Source: Ecdyonurus torrentis (lineage: Eukaryota; Arthropoda; Insecta; Ephemeroptera; Heptageniidae). Taken from it: a DNA stretch of 64,000 nucleotides. The position numbers were made by a program, and so were the translations under genes. Every line of letters begins with the position of its first letter. Positions within the stretch are counted from its first letter, which is position 1. Location of the stretch: NCBI GenBank assembly GCA_949318235.1, contig OX439127.1:38183888-38247887 (forward strand), in the 5' to 3' direction. Below are positions 52,910 to 63,069 of the stretch, piece after piece. The notes under the pieces were generated by a model, which worked only from the letters and a program-made list of their open reading frames with translations, had not been told where the DNA came from and did not search any database.

Positions 52910-53909
52910 CGTTTTTCTTTTACTGAAGGAGCTTGTCCGTAGAAATGTTATTAATAATATTAATCAAGTAACATTTAATATATATTTCGTAAGTTTTCTC
53001 TCCTTCCTGAGACTACAAATTAGCTCTTTAAAGCTTTTTTAATTGTTAAGAGGTTTGGCAATGAATGGTTGTTATGGAATGCATATAATATGAACGCAAA
53101 AGTAAGGCACACATCAAAAGCACAGATGCTATATTTCAATATCTGGTACACACTATAAAAATTTTCTTTAATGCAAATTGAAAAAAAGAAAAAAACATGA
53201 AGCAACTATCCAAAAACGACGAGAATTTTAAAGTGAGTCACTCGCAATACTCGCACCACACAACACACCACACACCCCAGCCACTCCCACATCCCTTTTT
53301 AAACAGCTGTTCATAATCGAAACATTTATCCAATTATGTATACAACTTACAAGTATACATTAAGCTGCGATTAAAAGGTGCTTTGACTGAACGAACTGAA
53401 CACACGGCTGAACTGAACAATAGTGAACTCTGACAAGGTAACATTAAACAATAAACACTGACTGGCGCTGACTAATTTGACGTCACTTTTAAAATGTAAA
53501 GTTTACTAATTCTTGAGTTGAGTGATAGGAGATCGCGTGAACGGCGTGAATCGCGTCACTTATTCGCGGACGTATCACTGCATCACTGCGTATCACACGT
53601 TGGCTTGGCTCTGGTGGAAGCGATTGAAAATTGAAACCAATATTATTATAAATAAGTCGGAAGAATTGCAGATTAAGTGATAAATAAAACAACAACTTTG
53701 ATGTGAGTGTATATATATGTACATATTGCACTCACCACACGATTCACGCCAAATTTTCTTGAATTATAACTCTGCGCTGTCTACTGTAAGTTTAGTGTAG
53801 GAATAAAACCGAATAATGCATATCATTGTGTATGTACTGTACATACATATATTTTATACATACATATATGCATATTATATGTATGTACATGTCATACATA
53901 TATGCATTA
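52910..53909. promoter_or_regulatory. Probable Rab9 5' UTR and promoter region
   Basis: No gene. A candidate acceptor for the Rab9 minus-strand first coding exon lies at 52923-52924. The stretch 53220-53620 is GC-richer and includes tgacgtca (about 53478-53485, a CRE-like word). The start site is not determined. Confidence 0.35.
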
Positions 53910-54112
53910 CAGTCAACTGGGGTGACTTTGAACGCCCAATTATCTTCCGTCTTGGGGCCTCATTTTAGAAATTTGAAGAATCTTACTATTGTTCAAATTT
54001 GTTTTTGATCTTAATGACTTGTTTCAAAATTTTGAAATAATTAAGTGTCCAAAGTAGAGATAAATGGGTGTTCAAAGTCACCCCGGGCGTTCAAAGTCAC
54101 CCCGGTTGACTG
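53910..54112. mobile_element. Tc1/mariner-like MITE, CAGTCAAC family, copy 3
   Basis: 203 bp, ends CAGTCAACTGGGGTGACTTT (left) and CAGTCAACCGGGGTGACTTT (right, inverted), with TA at 53908-53909 and 54113-54114. The right end carries a local duplication (gttcaaagtcaccccg twice). Confidence 0.9.
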
Positions 54113-54547
54113 TATATTAGAATACATAAATTACAAACATTAAGCTCTGCGTCTCTGTTGTAGAACTCATCAAGGTTTCTAAAAACAATTACGGTTTGAG
54201 TTATTTTAATAATGATTAAAATATTTGATTTTATATAGGGTATAAAGTAAATTATAATAAATTCTAAACACATATATATGCAACATATATGTATGAATGA
54301 CCCTTACACCGATGCATGCATATAGATTTAATCTCCGCTATGTACCGAAATGAAATGAATAACCTGCAATTTTAGTGATGCTTTTCAGTCTATAGTTGTG
54401 CAGGTTTTTCATTTCCTTGCGGGGGTACCATATTTATATACAATGAATTTATTGCTGTATTACTAGATGTAGTATAATACTGTTTATCATACAGTATATT
54501 ATTATGTGCATCAGTCGATTATCTAATAGACATATGTATGTGTATAC

Positions 54548-54553
<6 letters not shown>

Positions 54554-54602
<49 letters not shown>
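54554..54602. repeat. (TA)n microsatellite
   Basis: About 24 TA units ending in actg, 28 bp before the MITE at 54630. Confidence 0.97.
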
Positions 54603-54629
54603 TGTATATATATATATGGTAATAATGTA

Positions 54630-54877
54630 CTAGTTATTGGCAGCTTAAGGGTCTTAAGGTTGAAATTCCTATAGTATTGTTGAGAAAAGCAGCCAAACCG
54701 ACACTGCCGCAGTTATCGGCACCCCCCATTTTCGGCAGTTTATCTCGGCCCCCTTTAGTGATAAAATAGTTTGTAGGTAGTGGTATGGAAACTAGACGAA
54801 ATTCTAAGATGGTTGGTTCTTGTTAGAATCTCGCCGTAAAACGAGCCTGCCGATAACTGTGGCCTGCCGATAACTAG
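54630..54877. mobile_element. 248-bp MITE with CTAGTTATYGGCAG ends
   Basis: Left CTAGTTATTGGCAG, right (inverted) CTAGTTATCGGCAG, with TA at 54628-54629 and 54878-54879. The terminal motif is repeated internally (ctgccgataact twice on the right, gccgcagttatcggca on the left). Confidence 0.85.
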
Positions 54878-54885
54878 TACAATTA

Positions 54886-54992
<107 letters not shown>

Positions 54993-55267
54993 GTGGAGGT
55001 GACACTTTTTTTTTTTTTTTTTTTTTTAGCAGAGTACGTATTAACTGTTAATTATTTATTTATGTTACAGAGCTGGAACCTAACTAAGAAGATGCAGTTT
55101 ATACCATGAGCATTATTCAGTCTAAATCAACCGTGTTGTGCTGTTGCTAATTTACTGGTATGTATGTGTATCATAAATATGTAATGTACTGTGTGATGAC
55201 TTGCAAAATAGAAGCATAATATTTTTATGCGGGCCATGCTTACTATGGTGCATGTACACTCACCACA

Positions 55268-55328
55268 GAAAAACTAACCCTTTCATAACTTCCTTTTTAA
55301 AAATAGGTGCTAAATTACACACTTGTAT
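55268..55328 (+). repeat. Direct repeat, left partner of 57985-58047
   Basis: aaaactaaccctttcataac, then aaaaataggt and acacacttgtata, match 57985-58047 in the same orientation. The two copies lie on either side of the large foldback element. Confidence 0.8.
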
Positions 55329-55460
55329 AACTGTCCTCTCCGGGGAGACAATACCTTGCAAGAGCACCCACCTAGCAGCATCCGCCTAGGCAGAGACTGC
55401 CTAGCAGTTTAATCTATTGCTGCAAAGATGGTGTGCACATGGCAAGCAGCAAAATCTGTA

Positions 55461-56596
55461 TATCGGGTCTTCCGGATAGAGAAGTCATCTAAGGATTTTG
55501 ATTAAATTTTGAAAGTTCAACTTTGCATACTTGAAACGTTTCGGTAAATCATGCTAAAATATTTATAAAATAATCTTTGGAATCGTAATTTTATTGGCTT
55601 TAAAATGGTGTTTTTAAAATATTTTTAGCTTTTACAGTAATTAAGCAGGACGAAATTCTTTACGAAATAACACCATTTTTTGCATCTACGTCCGCAAATA
55701 TCAACTTTGCACTTCTCTCATTGCTACAGGAATGAACAAAAAAAAATCATTGTTTTTTTTTACATAAGTTGCAAAAAACTATCTAATTTTCAAAAGCATT
55801 TTTAAAAAATCAATGCTATGCAAAAAAATGAGAAATTTTTGCAATTTTAATAAAGATTTAATATCATTTAATATCTCCGACGTTAATTAATATATTTGGA
55901 TGCTGCTTTAACAAATATTTAGGAAAGTTTTTTATGTAATTTATTTTTTATATTTGAATAAAATATTCCATGTGAAAGTAATTAAAATAATTGCGTAAAG
56001 AAAAGGCATTATTTTAGAGAAGGAAAAGGTAGAAGAGAAAAAAAGAGAGAGCTAGGTGGCAACATTGTAGAGAAGTGATGTCACCGCGGCTCATCGCCTT
56101 GATGGATTTGCCTACCTGTCTGTCGTTTGCTATAGGATCTTTTCATTCATGTTAAAGTCGACGCCATGCTGGATAACTCAATAACACGGGTGGCATAGGA
56201 AAATAACTCATTTTGCCAGTTTAAAACCACTGCAATATTTTTGAGAGCATTGATACTGTAAATATATTAAATTAGAATCTCAAGTATGTGAGAAAAATAA
56301 CAACAACAAAAATTGAACAGATTTTCAAAAGAAAATTATAATATTGAAAAATTACCGTGTTTTTTTAAGTTGGGAGATATGCGGGCTTTCATTACCACCA
56401 GTTTTTTTTTTTTTACTTTTTATATATTTATTACAGTGTGAAATTTATTTTGAACCCTGATTTCTACAGTCAATTAATTTTTTATTATTGTATTTTTAGG
56501 CATTTAATTTTTCAATAAAATATAACTCAAACTTTTGAATGAGCTTTTGTAAGAATTACAGAGGACAAAAAATAGACCAACTGATGCTATTTTTAC

Positions 56597-56641
<45 letters not shown>

Positions 56642-57828
56642 GCACTATAATATTTTTTCTTTTTCTAATGTTAAAAAAAAAAAAAAATAACTGTAAAATT
56701 ATTTACTTAAAATCATTCGTAATTAAATATATCATTATGAGTGTAGCATGTTAATGTAGCCATTTAAAAGTTTTATTATTTTTTTTTTTATACTTTTTAT
56801 TTTAAAAGAAAATGGGAGACAAGCGGGAAGAAGAATAAAATCATGGTTCGGTTTATTTTTAGGATGTATATGCAGATGACGTCAGTATGCGCTTGGAAGC
56901 CATACTGGAGTAGTGATTAATATTGCTGAGCAAAGGACAAACTTCGATTTAGATCATTTTCTTTTGAAAATCTGTTCAATTTTTGTTGTTGTTATTTTTC
57001 TTACATACTTGAGATACTAATTCAATATATTTACAGTATCAATGCTCTCAAAAATATTGCATAGTTGTTTTAAACTGGCAAAATGAGTTATTTTCCTATG
57101 CCACCCGTGTTATTGAGTTATCCAGCATGGCGTCGACTTTAACATGAATGAAAAGATCCTATAGCAAACGACAGACAGGTAGGCAAATCCATCAAGGCGA
57201 TGAGCCACGGTGACATCACTTCTCTACAATGTTGCCACGTTGCTCTCTCTTTTTTTCTCTTCTACCTTTTCCTTCTCTAAAATAATGCCTTTTCTTTACG
57301 CAATTATTTTAATTACTTTCACATGGAATATTTTATTCAAATATAAAATAAATTAAATAAAAAACTTTCCTAAATATTTGTTAAAGCAGCATCCAAATAT
57401 ATTAATTAACGTCGGAGATATTAAATGATATTAAATCTTTATTAAAATTGCAAAAATTTCTCATTTTTTTGCATAGCATTGATTTTTTAAAAATGCTTTT
57501 GAAAATTAGATAGTTTTTTGCAACTTATGTAAAAAAAAACAATGATTTTTTTTGTTCATTCCTGTAGCAATGAGAGAAGTGCAAAGTTGATATTTGCGGA
57601 CGTAGATGCAAAAAATGGTGTTATTTCGTAAAGAATTTCGTCCTGCTTAATTACTGTAAAAGCTAAAAATATTTTAAAAACACCATTTTAAAGCCAATAA
57701 AATTACGATTCCAAAGATTATTTTATAAATATTTTAGCATGATTTACCGAAACGTTTCAAGTATGCAAAGTTGAACTTTCAAAATTTAATCAAAATCCTA
57801 AGATGACTTCTCTATCCGGAAGACCCGA
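55461..57828. mobile_element. Large foldback element, arms of about 870 bp
   Basis: Arms 55461-56336 and 56956-57828 are reverse complements over almost their full length with only scattered differences. The spacer (56337-56955) is A/T-run rich. Ends read TCGGGTCTTCCGGATAGAGA on both sides, flanked by TA (55459-55460 and 57829-57830). The terminal motif is shared with the 135-bp element at 60751-60885. No reading frame longer than about 70 codons, so it is non-autonomous if mobile. One of the longest inverted repeats a window of this size would show. Confidence 0.9.
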
Positions 57829-57856
57829 TATATATGAGCAGTGAATGATGTTACAG

Positions 57857-57945
57857 TGGAAGGAGTTTTATTAGCATAATGGCTAACACAGTATGGTCTG
57901 CCCAGATCTTCCAAAGGTCTGGAATCAAGTTGAGCCGAATTCCCT
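57857..57945 (+). repeat. Possible tRNA-derived SINE head
   Basis: The stretch ggagttttattagcataatg then gctaacacagtatggtctgc resembles a tRNA D-arm and anticodon region with an A-box-like TAGCATAATGG. About 30 nt on, aggtctggaatcaag resembles a degraded B box. The ends ggagt / gaattcc could form an acceptor-like stem. Not a functional tRNA by eye. Confidence 0.35.
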
Positions 57946-57984
57946 TTCAACATCAATTTCCTGCTTACATCACATGTTGTAACA

Positions 57985-58047
57985 TAAAAGCTAACCCTTT
58001 CATAACTTCCCTTGTAAAAATAGGTATTTAGTTACACACTCATGTAT
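57985..58047 (+). repeat. Direct repeat, right partner of 55268-55328
   Basis: aaagctaaccctttcataac, then aaaaataggt and acacactcatgtata. Confidence 0.8.
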
Positions 58048-58061
58048 ATCAACAATACGCC

Positions 58062-58205
58062 ACTAAAATGTCCTAAGTCCACTTGACCTTGAAAAATTAA
58101 TTTTCTTCAGATTGACATCAAATTTTGGATTTTTCAATTTTCAGGTCATTTGCAACAAAAAATGTTGCCAAGGTCAAAAGAACTTAGTTAGGACATTATA
58201 GCAGA
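58062..58205. repeat. Imperfect inverted-repeat element
   Basis: aatgtcctaagtccacttga and ccttg (58067-58091) pair with caaggtcaaaagaacttagt and taggacatt (58171-58198). MITE-like; about 140 bp. Confidence 0.6.
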
Positions 58206-58344
58206 GCACCCTTGATATATTGTCACCTTAAGAGCACAAACCGTGAATCTACAGAAGCAGCAAAGTTGAAAATCTTATCGTGTTGTATGTTATTGTTTTG
58301 AACTTTGTTGCATTTGCAGATACACGATTAATAATAAAAAAACG

Positions 58345-58420
58345 GTAGGAGAGAGATTAGAGCACGTTGAATTGACAATTAATAACACTTGAAGATTCTC
58401 TAATATACCGGAATATAGTT
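58345..58420 (+). repeat. Dispersed repeat, inverted partner of 45500-45572
   Basis: taggagagagattagagcac, ttgaattgacaattaataac, and agattctctaat. Confidence 0.75.
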
Positions 58421-58691
58421 GATTGAGTCTTTGGATCAATTGCACGAATAAGTTTTAGAGATTTACATTATTACTTTAATTTTGTAGTTATAGCTTTTTC
58501 ATAAAGGGATATATATTTTTTTTAAACTTTGACATACCCTATTTTATTTCAAATACAACTTAAAACAAGGATCATTGTTAGGCTGACCAGACGTCCCAAT
58601 TTTCACGGGACAATCCCGACTATACACCTTTGTCCCAGCCAAAAATTGAAATGTCCCGATTTCTCGTGAAGGGCAAAAAATACAGTGCATG

Positions 58692-58694
<3 letters not shown>

Positions 58695-58784
<90 letters not shown>
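58695..58784. repeat. (TA)n microsatellite
   Basis: About 45 TA units abutting the left end of the tandem-unit foldback element. Confidence 0.97.
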
Positions 58785-58789
<5 letters not shown>

Positions 58790-59606
58790 GTCTCGCGGCT
58801 ATTATAGGTATCTCACAATCTCGCCGTGCTACACAAAATAGGTATCTCACAATCTCGCCGCGACACACAAAGTAGGTATCTGACTTCCTCGCGATGCGCA
58901 CAATATAGGTATTAGAAAATCTCGCCGTACGCACAAATTAGGCATCAGACAATCTCGCGAGTAACTTTCCATATAACATGCTGGCGAAAATGTAATATGC
59001 GACGCATTAAATTAAAAATAAATAACATTTAATAATTAAAAATATCTTATTTTTATTTTACACAAAGTATATTTTTAGTAATTTTACAGAACCTTAAATT
59101 AAAAAATTTAAATATTATAATATTAGTAATATTTTTTTTAATTAGAAAATATGTATTTTTAAAACAAATTTCTTGTGGTCTATATATTAAAATTTGTATA
59201 TTTTAAAATCGCTATTAATTATTCGTAAAACTAAAACAAAACGACATCATTAAAAAAAAAAAGGTAACGTAAAATATTTAAAAAATAATATATTAAATAT
59301 TAATCTTTAAAAAACATTTACTTTTTAATTAAATTTTCTTTTTTCAAAGTATTAAAAGCATTTTAACATACAAAATATATTTACATTTCAAGTATTTATG
59401 TAGAAAATTCTCTATGGCTTTGAGATACCTATTTTGTGTAAAATAGAGATACCTAATTTGTGCGTACGGCGAGATTTTCTAATACCTATATTGTGCGCAT
59501 CGCGAGGAAGTCAGATACCTACTTTGTGTGGCGCGGCGAGATTGTGAGATACCTATTTTGTGTGGCGCGGCGAGATTGTGAGATACATATAATAGCCGCG
59601 AGACCG

Positions 59607-59615
<9 letters not shown>
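58784..59615. mobile_element. Foldback element with tandem-unit arms
   Basis: Left arm about 58784-58945 and right arm about 59436-59615 are inverted copies. Each is built of units of about 34 bp (aggtatctcacaatctcgcc then gygcnacacaaaat); left-arm units start near 58805, 58840, 58874, 58907 and 58940. Ends read cgatggtctcgcggctatta / ataatagccgcgagaccgtc. The arms are CpG-rich while the central 480 bp are almost pure AT. It lies directly between two (TA)n tracts. No coding capacity. Confidence 0.85.
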
Positions 59616-59642
<27 letters not shown>

Positions 59643-59860
59643 CTATATATCCTAATATATATATATATATAATAAAAAAATACATAAAAAACACACTTTA
59701 TATGAATGATTTTAATATAAAAATATTTCGAACTTTATTCAATGACTATCAATTAATAACAGGTCTTTAGGAAAGTTCCCATTTTATTTATTATTATTTT
59801 AAAATCCAAGCAAAAAAACTATTAAAAAAATATGATTAACTAAAAAAAAAAAGTTAATAG

Positions 59861-59861
<1 letters not shown>

Positions 59862-59949
<88 letters not shown>
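59862..59949. repeat. (TA)n microsatellite
   Basis: About 44 TA units inside the hAT-like element. Confidence 0.97.
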
Positions 59950-59950
<1 letters not shown>

Positions 59951-60300
59951 TTTTAGAAGAAAAAAGTACGTTTACACTCTTTTATTTTTTTGAAGTTTTT
60001 TTATTTGCCATTTGAAAAACGTTCAAAATACTCTCAAAAATCGATATCACCGTGTACACCCCCAATCTGGTACAGCATAAGAAAAATAACAACCCTAAAC
60101 TAAATCTATGCAACCCTGTTATATAAGGTATGATTAACCATACTATTAAAGCTAAAAACAATTTAACAATAAACAATTTAAAGACAATTTTTTTCACCTC
60201 CGGCAGGGCCACCAGCCCCCTGTCCCAAATTGCTTTTCTCCTAGGGTCAGAGTGTCCCGATTTTACCTCTGAGAATTATGGTCAGCCTAATCATTAATGC

Positions 60301-60400
60301 TGTTCGTAAACCCTGTTCTCTGCACCAAAAATGACGATCGCCTTTGGTTATTCAAATGGAATGCGCATTTTTTGGTGCAAGAAAACAGGGTTTACGAACA
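60301..60400. mobile_element. 100-bp inverted-repeat element
   Basis: Left arm tgttcgtaaaccctgttctc then tgcaccaaaaa; right arm ttttttggtgcaagaaaaca then gggtttacgaaca. Arms of about 32 bp, loop of about 36 bp. Confidence 0.85.
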
Positions 60401-60750
60401 ACACTATTGTCAGATATATACATGTTATGGCTCAAAAATTAGAACTGTCATATCTCATTTTACCATATGTCCAGAAGAACAGGATTTTTTATGTCTTTTT
60501 TTAAATCCACATTTATATTAGATATACCCCTATTCTTATAACTTTAACACTGGGCAGCTTCCTTTTACCTTTTAAACTCAGATTAGGCCCTGGCTTTAAT
60601 AATGTTAATCGAGTGGGCATCTTATAGGCTATAAATACAGCAATAGCAAAAAGTTTTGTTTTGCTTGTATATGGAAATTAGATTGAAAAGGGGGGTTGCC
60701 ATTCACCCTGGGGGGTTTCCTGTGTTTTAGTGCAAGAAACCAAAAACATA

Positions 60751-60885
60751 TCAAGTCTTCCAGATAGAAATGTCATTGTAGAGTTTTTTTGTGATGCGAC
60801 CTTGAATCTTACCTGTTCTTTTCATAGAGCTCATAGTCGCATGGCAAAAAATCTCTACTACGACATTTCTATTCGGAAGAACTGA
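60751..60885. mobile_element. 135-bp MITE sharing ends with the large foldback
   Basis: Ends TCAAGTCTTCCAGATAGAAA (left) and TCAGTTCTTCCGAATAGAAA (right, inverted), flanked by TA at 60749-60750 and 60886-60887. The same terminal motif as 55461-57828. Confidence 0.8.
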
Positions 60886-61010
60886 TATGAGTACAATTGA
60901 CTTCCCCCCCCCCCCTTAAGTCTGAAAAAGTGTGGGTAAATGTGGGAGTGTTTTCTCCCTTTTTATCCATGCTCACTATAGGCTGGACCTTAATATAATA
61001 TATAGGATAG

Positions 61011-61239
<229 letters not shown>

Positions 61240-61503
61240 CCTAACTACAAAGGCTTTTTCTTAAGTTGATATATGGTTTAATAGAGAATGCCATTTTCAT
61301 CAGTTTGAATAAAATATCTATTCAAAAAACTTTGGCAGATGAAACTTTTGTTAAAGATTTTTATTAAAATTTAGCCTAATTAATATCTTATCTTTATAGA
61401 GCACCAAGAGATAAACAAGAGAGGGCAAGAGAGAATAAATAAATAAAAGAAGGCTGGCAGCTGTTTTTTAATATTGTTTCCATGTTTTGGAAATAAGAGC
61501 CCT

Positions 61504-63069
61504 ATGATGAGTCCAAAATTTGCCATACTTTTTGTTTTCATTGGTTGTTGCAGTAATGTGGTCTTTCTTGAGTTATTGGTCAAGTAAGTAATAAAATAAA
61601 TTTAAAAATAGTATTTAATAATACTGTGGTTTCAAGTATAACCAAAAACCATATGTGTATGGTCTTTAATATAACTCAGTCACTTCAAGTTCAGATTGTG
61701 TTAATTCTTGGTTCATTAGCAAAATATTATCAACAGCTTAATTTTGCACAGAAACAAAACTAAAATCTGCTTAGTTTCACTCAATTATTGTAATGGTTAA
61801 TACTTTTGTTGCACTCTTTGGGGCAAATCGTTTATATTTTTTAACTTTTTATCTTATATAATTATAGTGACATGTGATAAAAACAAATCATCTCTTCTCT
61901 ATTACTGACTTGTAAATTTTATTTTCCAGAGAGGATCCTGGCTCAGGGAACTTAATAACTTTTTCCCAATTTATTTTCATTTCGTTGGAAGGTTTTATAT
62001 TTACCTCCAAATTTGGAACCAAAAAGCCGAGTATAGGATTAAAGTAAGTATACTAACTGATCCTAGCAGAATTATAAGGCAAACATGTTAATTAAAGGCG
62101 TAGAACACCTTGAACAAAAAAGTTGCGTAATATCCTAACATACCTGAAAATCAACGTTGATTTGGCCGGAGTCATTTTATTTCTAATTTATTTTCCATTC
62201 ACAAAATGCCGCTGCCGGTCACTGACGTCACAGTTCGCCCGGTTTACTTGCGCGTGGACCAGGCGAGCTGTGACGTCAGTGACCGGCAGCGGGATTTCGC
62301 GAATGGAAAATAAATTAGGAATCAATGACTCCGGCCAAATCAACATTGATTTTCAGGTTTGTTAGAATATTACGCAACTTTTTGTTTAAGGTGTTCTACG
62401 CTTTTAAGTATAAAAATACATTTTCTGAGTTGCTAATTTACAAGCAAATAACTGAGTGCCTAACATAAATGATATTATATAGTAAAAATAAATAAATAAT
62501 CATCATATTTATTATTATTATTTAGGCCTATATTATATAAATTATTATTATTATTTTATATTAGGTCTATATATATTTTTACTATATATTATATTATATT
62601 ATATTATATTATATTATATTATATTATATTATATTATATTATATTATATTATATTATATTATATTATATTATATTATATTATTTTATTTTATTTTATATA
62701 TGGCATGATATATATATTTTTTAAAACCACTATCGCCATTTGAGATTTTCAGTTGACGCTGCTGCCTGGCGCCAACTCTCATTTGGTTTCTCCCTATCAA
62801 ATTTTAACGTCACATGTTTGTCCATACCGCGATGGTACCTTTCCTTTTCCTAAATACACTTATATTACATTATATTATATTATAGGCCTACTTATTATTA
62901 TTTGTATTTATTTTTATTTATTTATTTATAGGTAGTAACTCGCATCATCTGTAATTCTGGTTTCAGGGACTACTTCATCCTTGTGGTGATGTTTTTTGCT
63001 GCCAATGTCTGCAATAATTATGCTTTTAATTTTAATATACCCATGCCATTACATATGATATTTAGAGCT
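61504..63069 (+). CDS. SLC35B4: SLC35B4-like nucleotide-sugar transporter, N-terminal exons, partial
   Basis: Three coding exons: 61504-61583, 61930-62043, 62967-63069, with consistent phases (each of the first two exons ends in AA, completed to Lys by the next) and GT-AG introns; the gene continues past the right edge. The start is the first Met after an in-frame TAA at 61444. The 99 visible residues include FIGCCSNVVFLELLVKEDPG, SGNLITFSQFIFISLEGFIF, and NNYAFNFNIPMPLHMIFR. These follow human SLC35B4 closely (GCCSNV.FLELL, GNIVTFAQFLFIAVEGFLF, VNNYALNLNIAMPLHMIFRSG). Human SLC35B4 carries UDP-xylose and UDP-GlcNAc into the Golgi/ER lumen. Hydrophobic segments are visible at about residues 6-25, 33-50 and 67-85. 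The next exon, expected to begin GS-like, was not found before 64000. Confidence 0.93.
62092..62407. mobile_element. Foldback MITE with TTAA ends in SLC35B4 intron 2
   Basis: Arms of about 140 bp (62092-62230 against 62262-62407) start ttaaaggcgtagaacacctt and ttaaaagcgtagaacacctt (inverted). They include ctgccggtcactgacgtcac near the loop and gactccggccaaatcaa. TTAA at both tips fits a TTAA target. Far GC-richer than its surroundings; no coding capacity. Confidence 0.9.
62583..62695. repeat. (TATAT)n pentanucleotide microsatellite
   Basis: About 19 units of atatt, degrading to attttatttt, in SLC35B4 intron 2. Confidence 0.97.
62698..62805 (+). repeat. Dispersed repeat shared with Rab9 intron 1
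   Basis: tatggcatgatata, then catttgagattttcagttga, cgctgctgcctggcgcc, aactctcatttggtttc and atcaaatttta, matching 51529-51635. Confidence 0.85.

Larger units (their letters stand above)
58579..60289. mobile_element. hAT-like non-autonomous element (host of a nested foldback)
   Basis: Inverted ends TAGGCTGACCA at 58579 and, inverted, at 60279-60289. Flanking 8-mers atcattgt (58571-58578) and atcattaa (60290-60297) agree at 6 of 8 positions, as an aged 8-bp target duplication would. Both ends are rich in tcccgattt-type words. Eight-base duplications are typical of hAT elements. No transposase remains; the 76-codon minus-strand frame near the right end (59982-60212) has no recognisable domain. 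Confidence 0.6.

Noticed and set aside
59982..60212. 76-codon hydrophobic minus-strand frame
   Set aside because: Lies within the hAT-like element's AT-rich interior and shows no recognisable domain.
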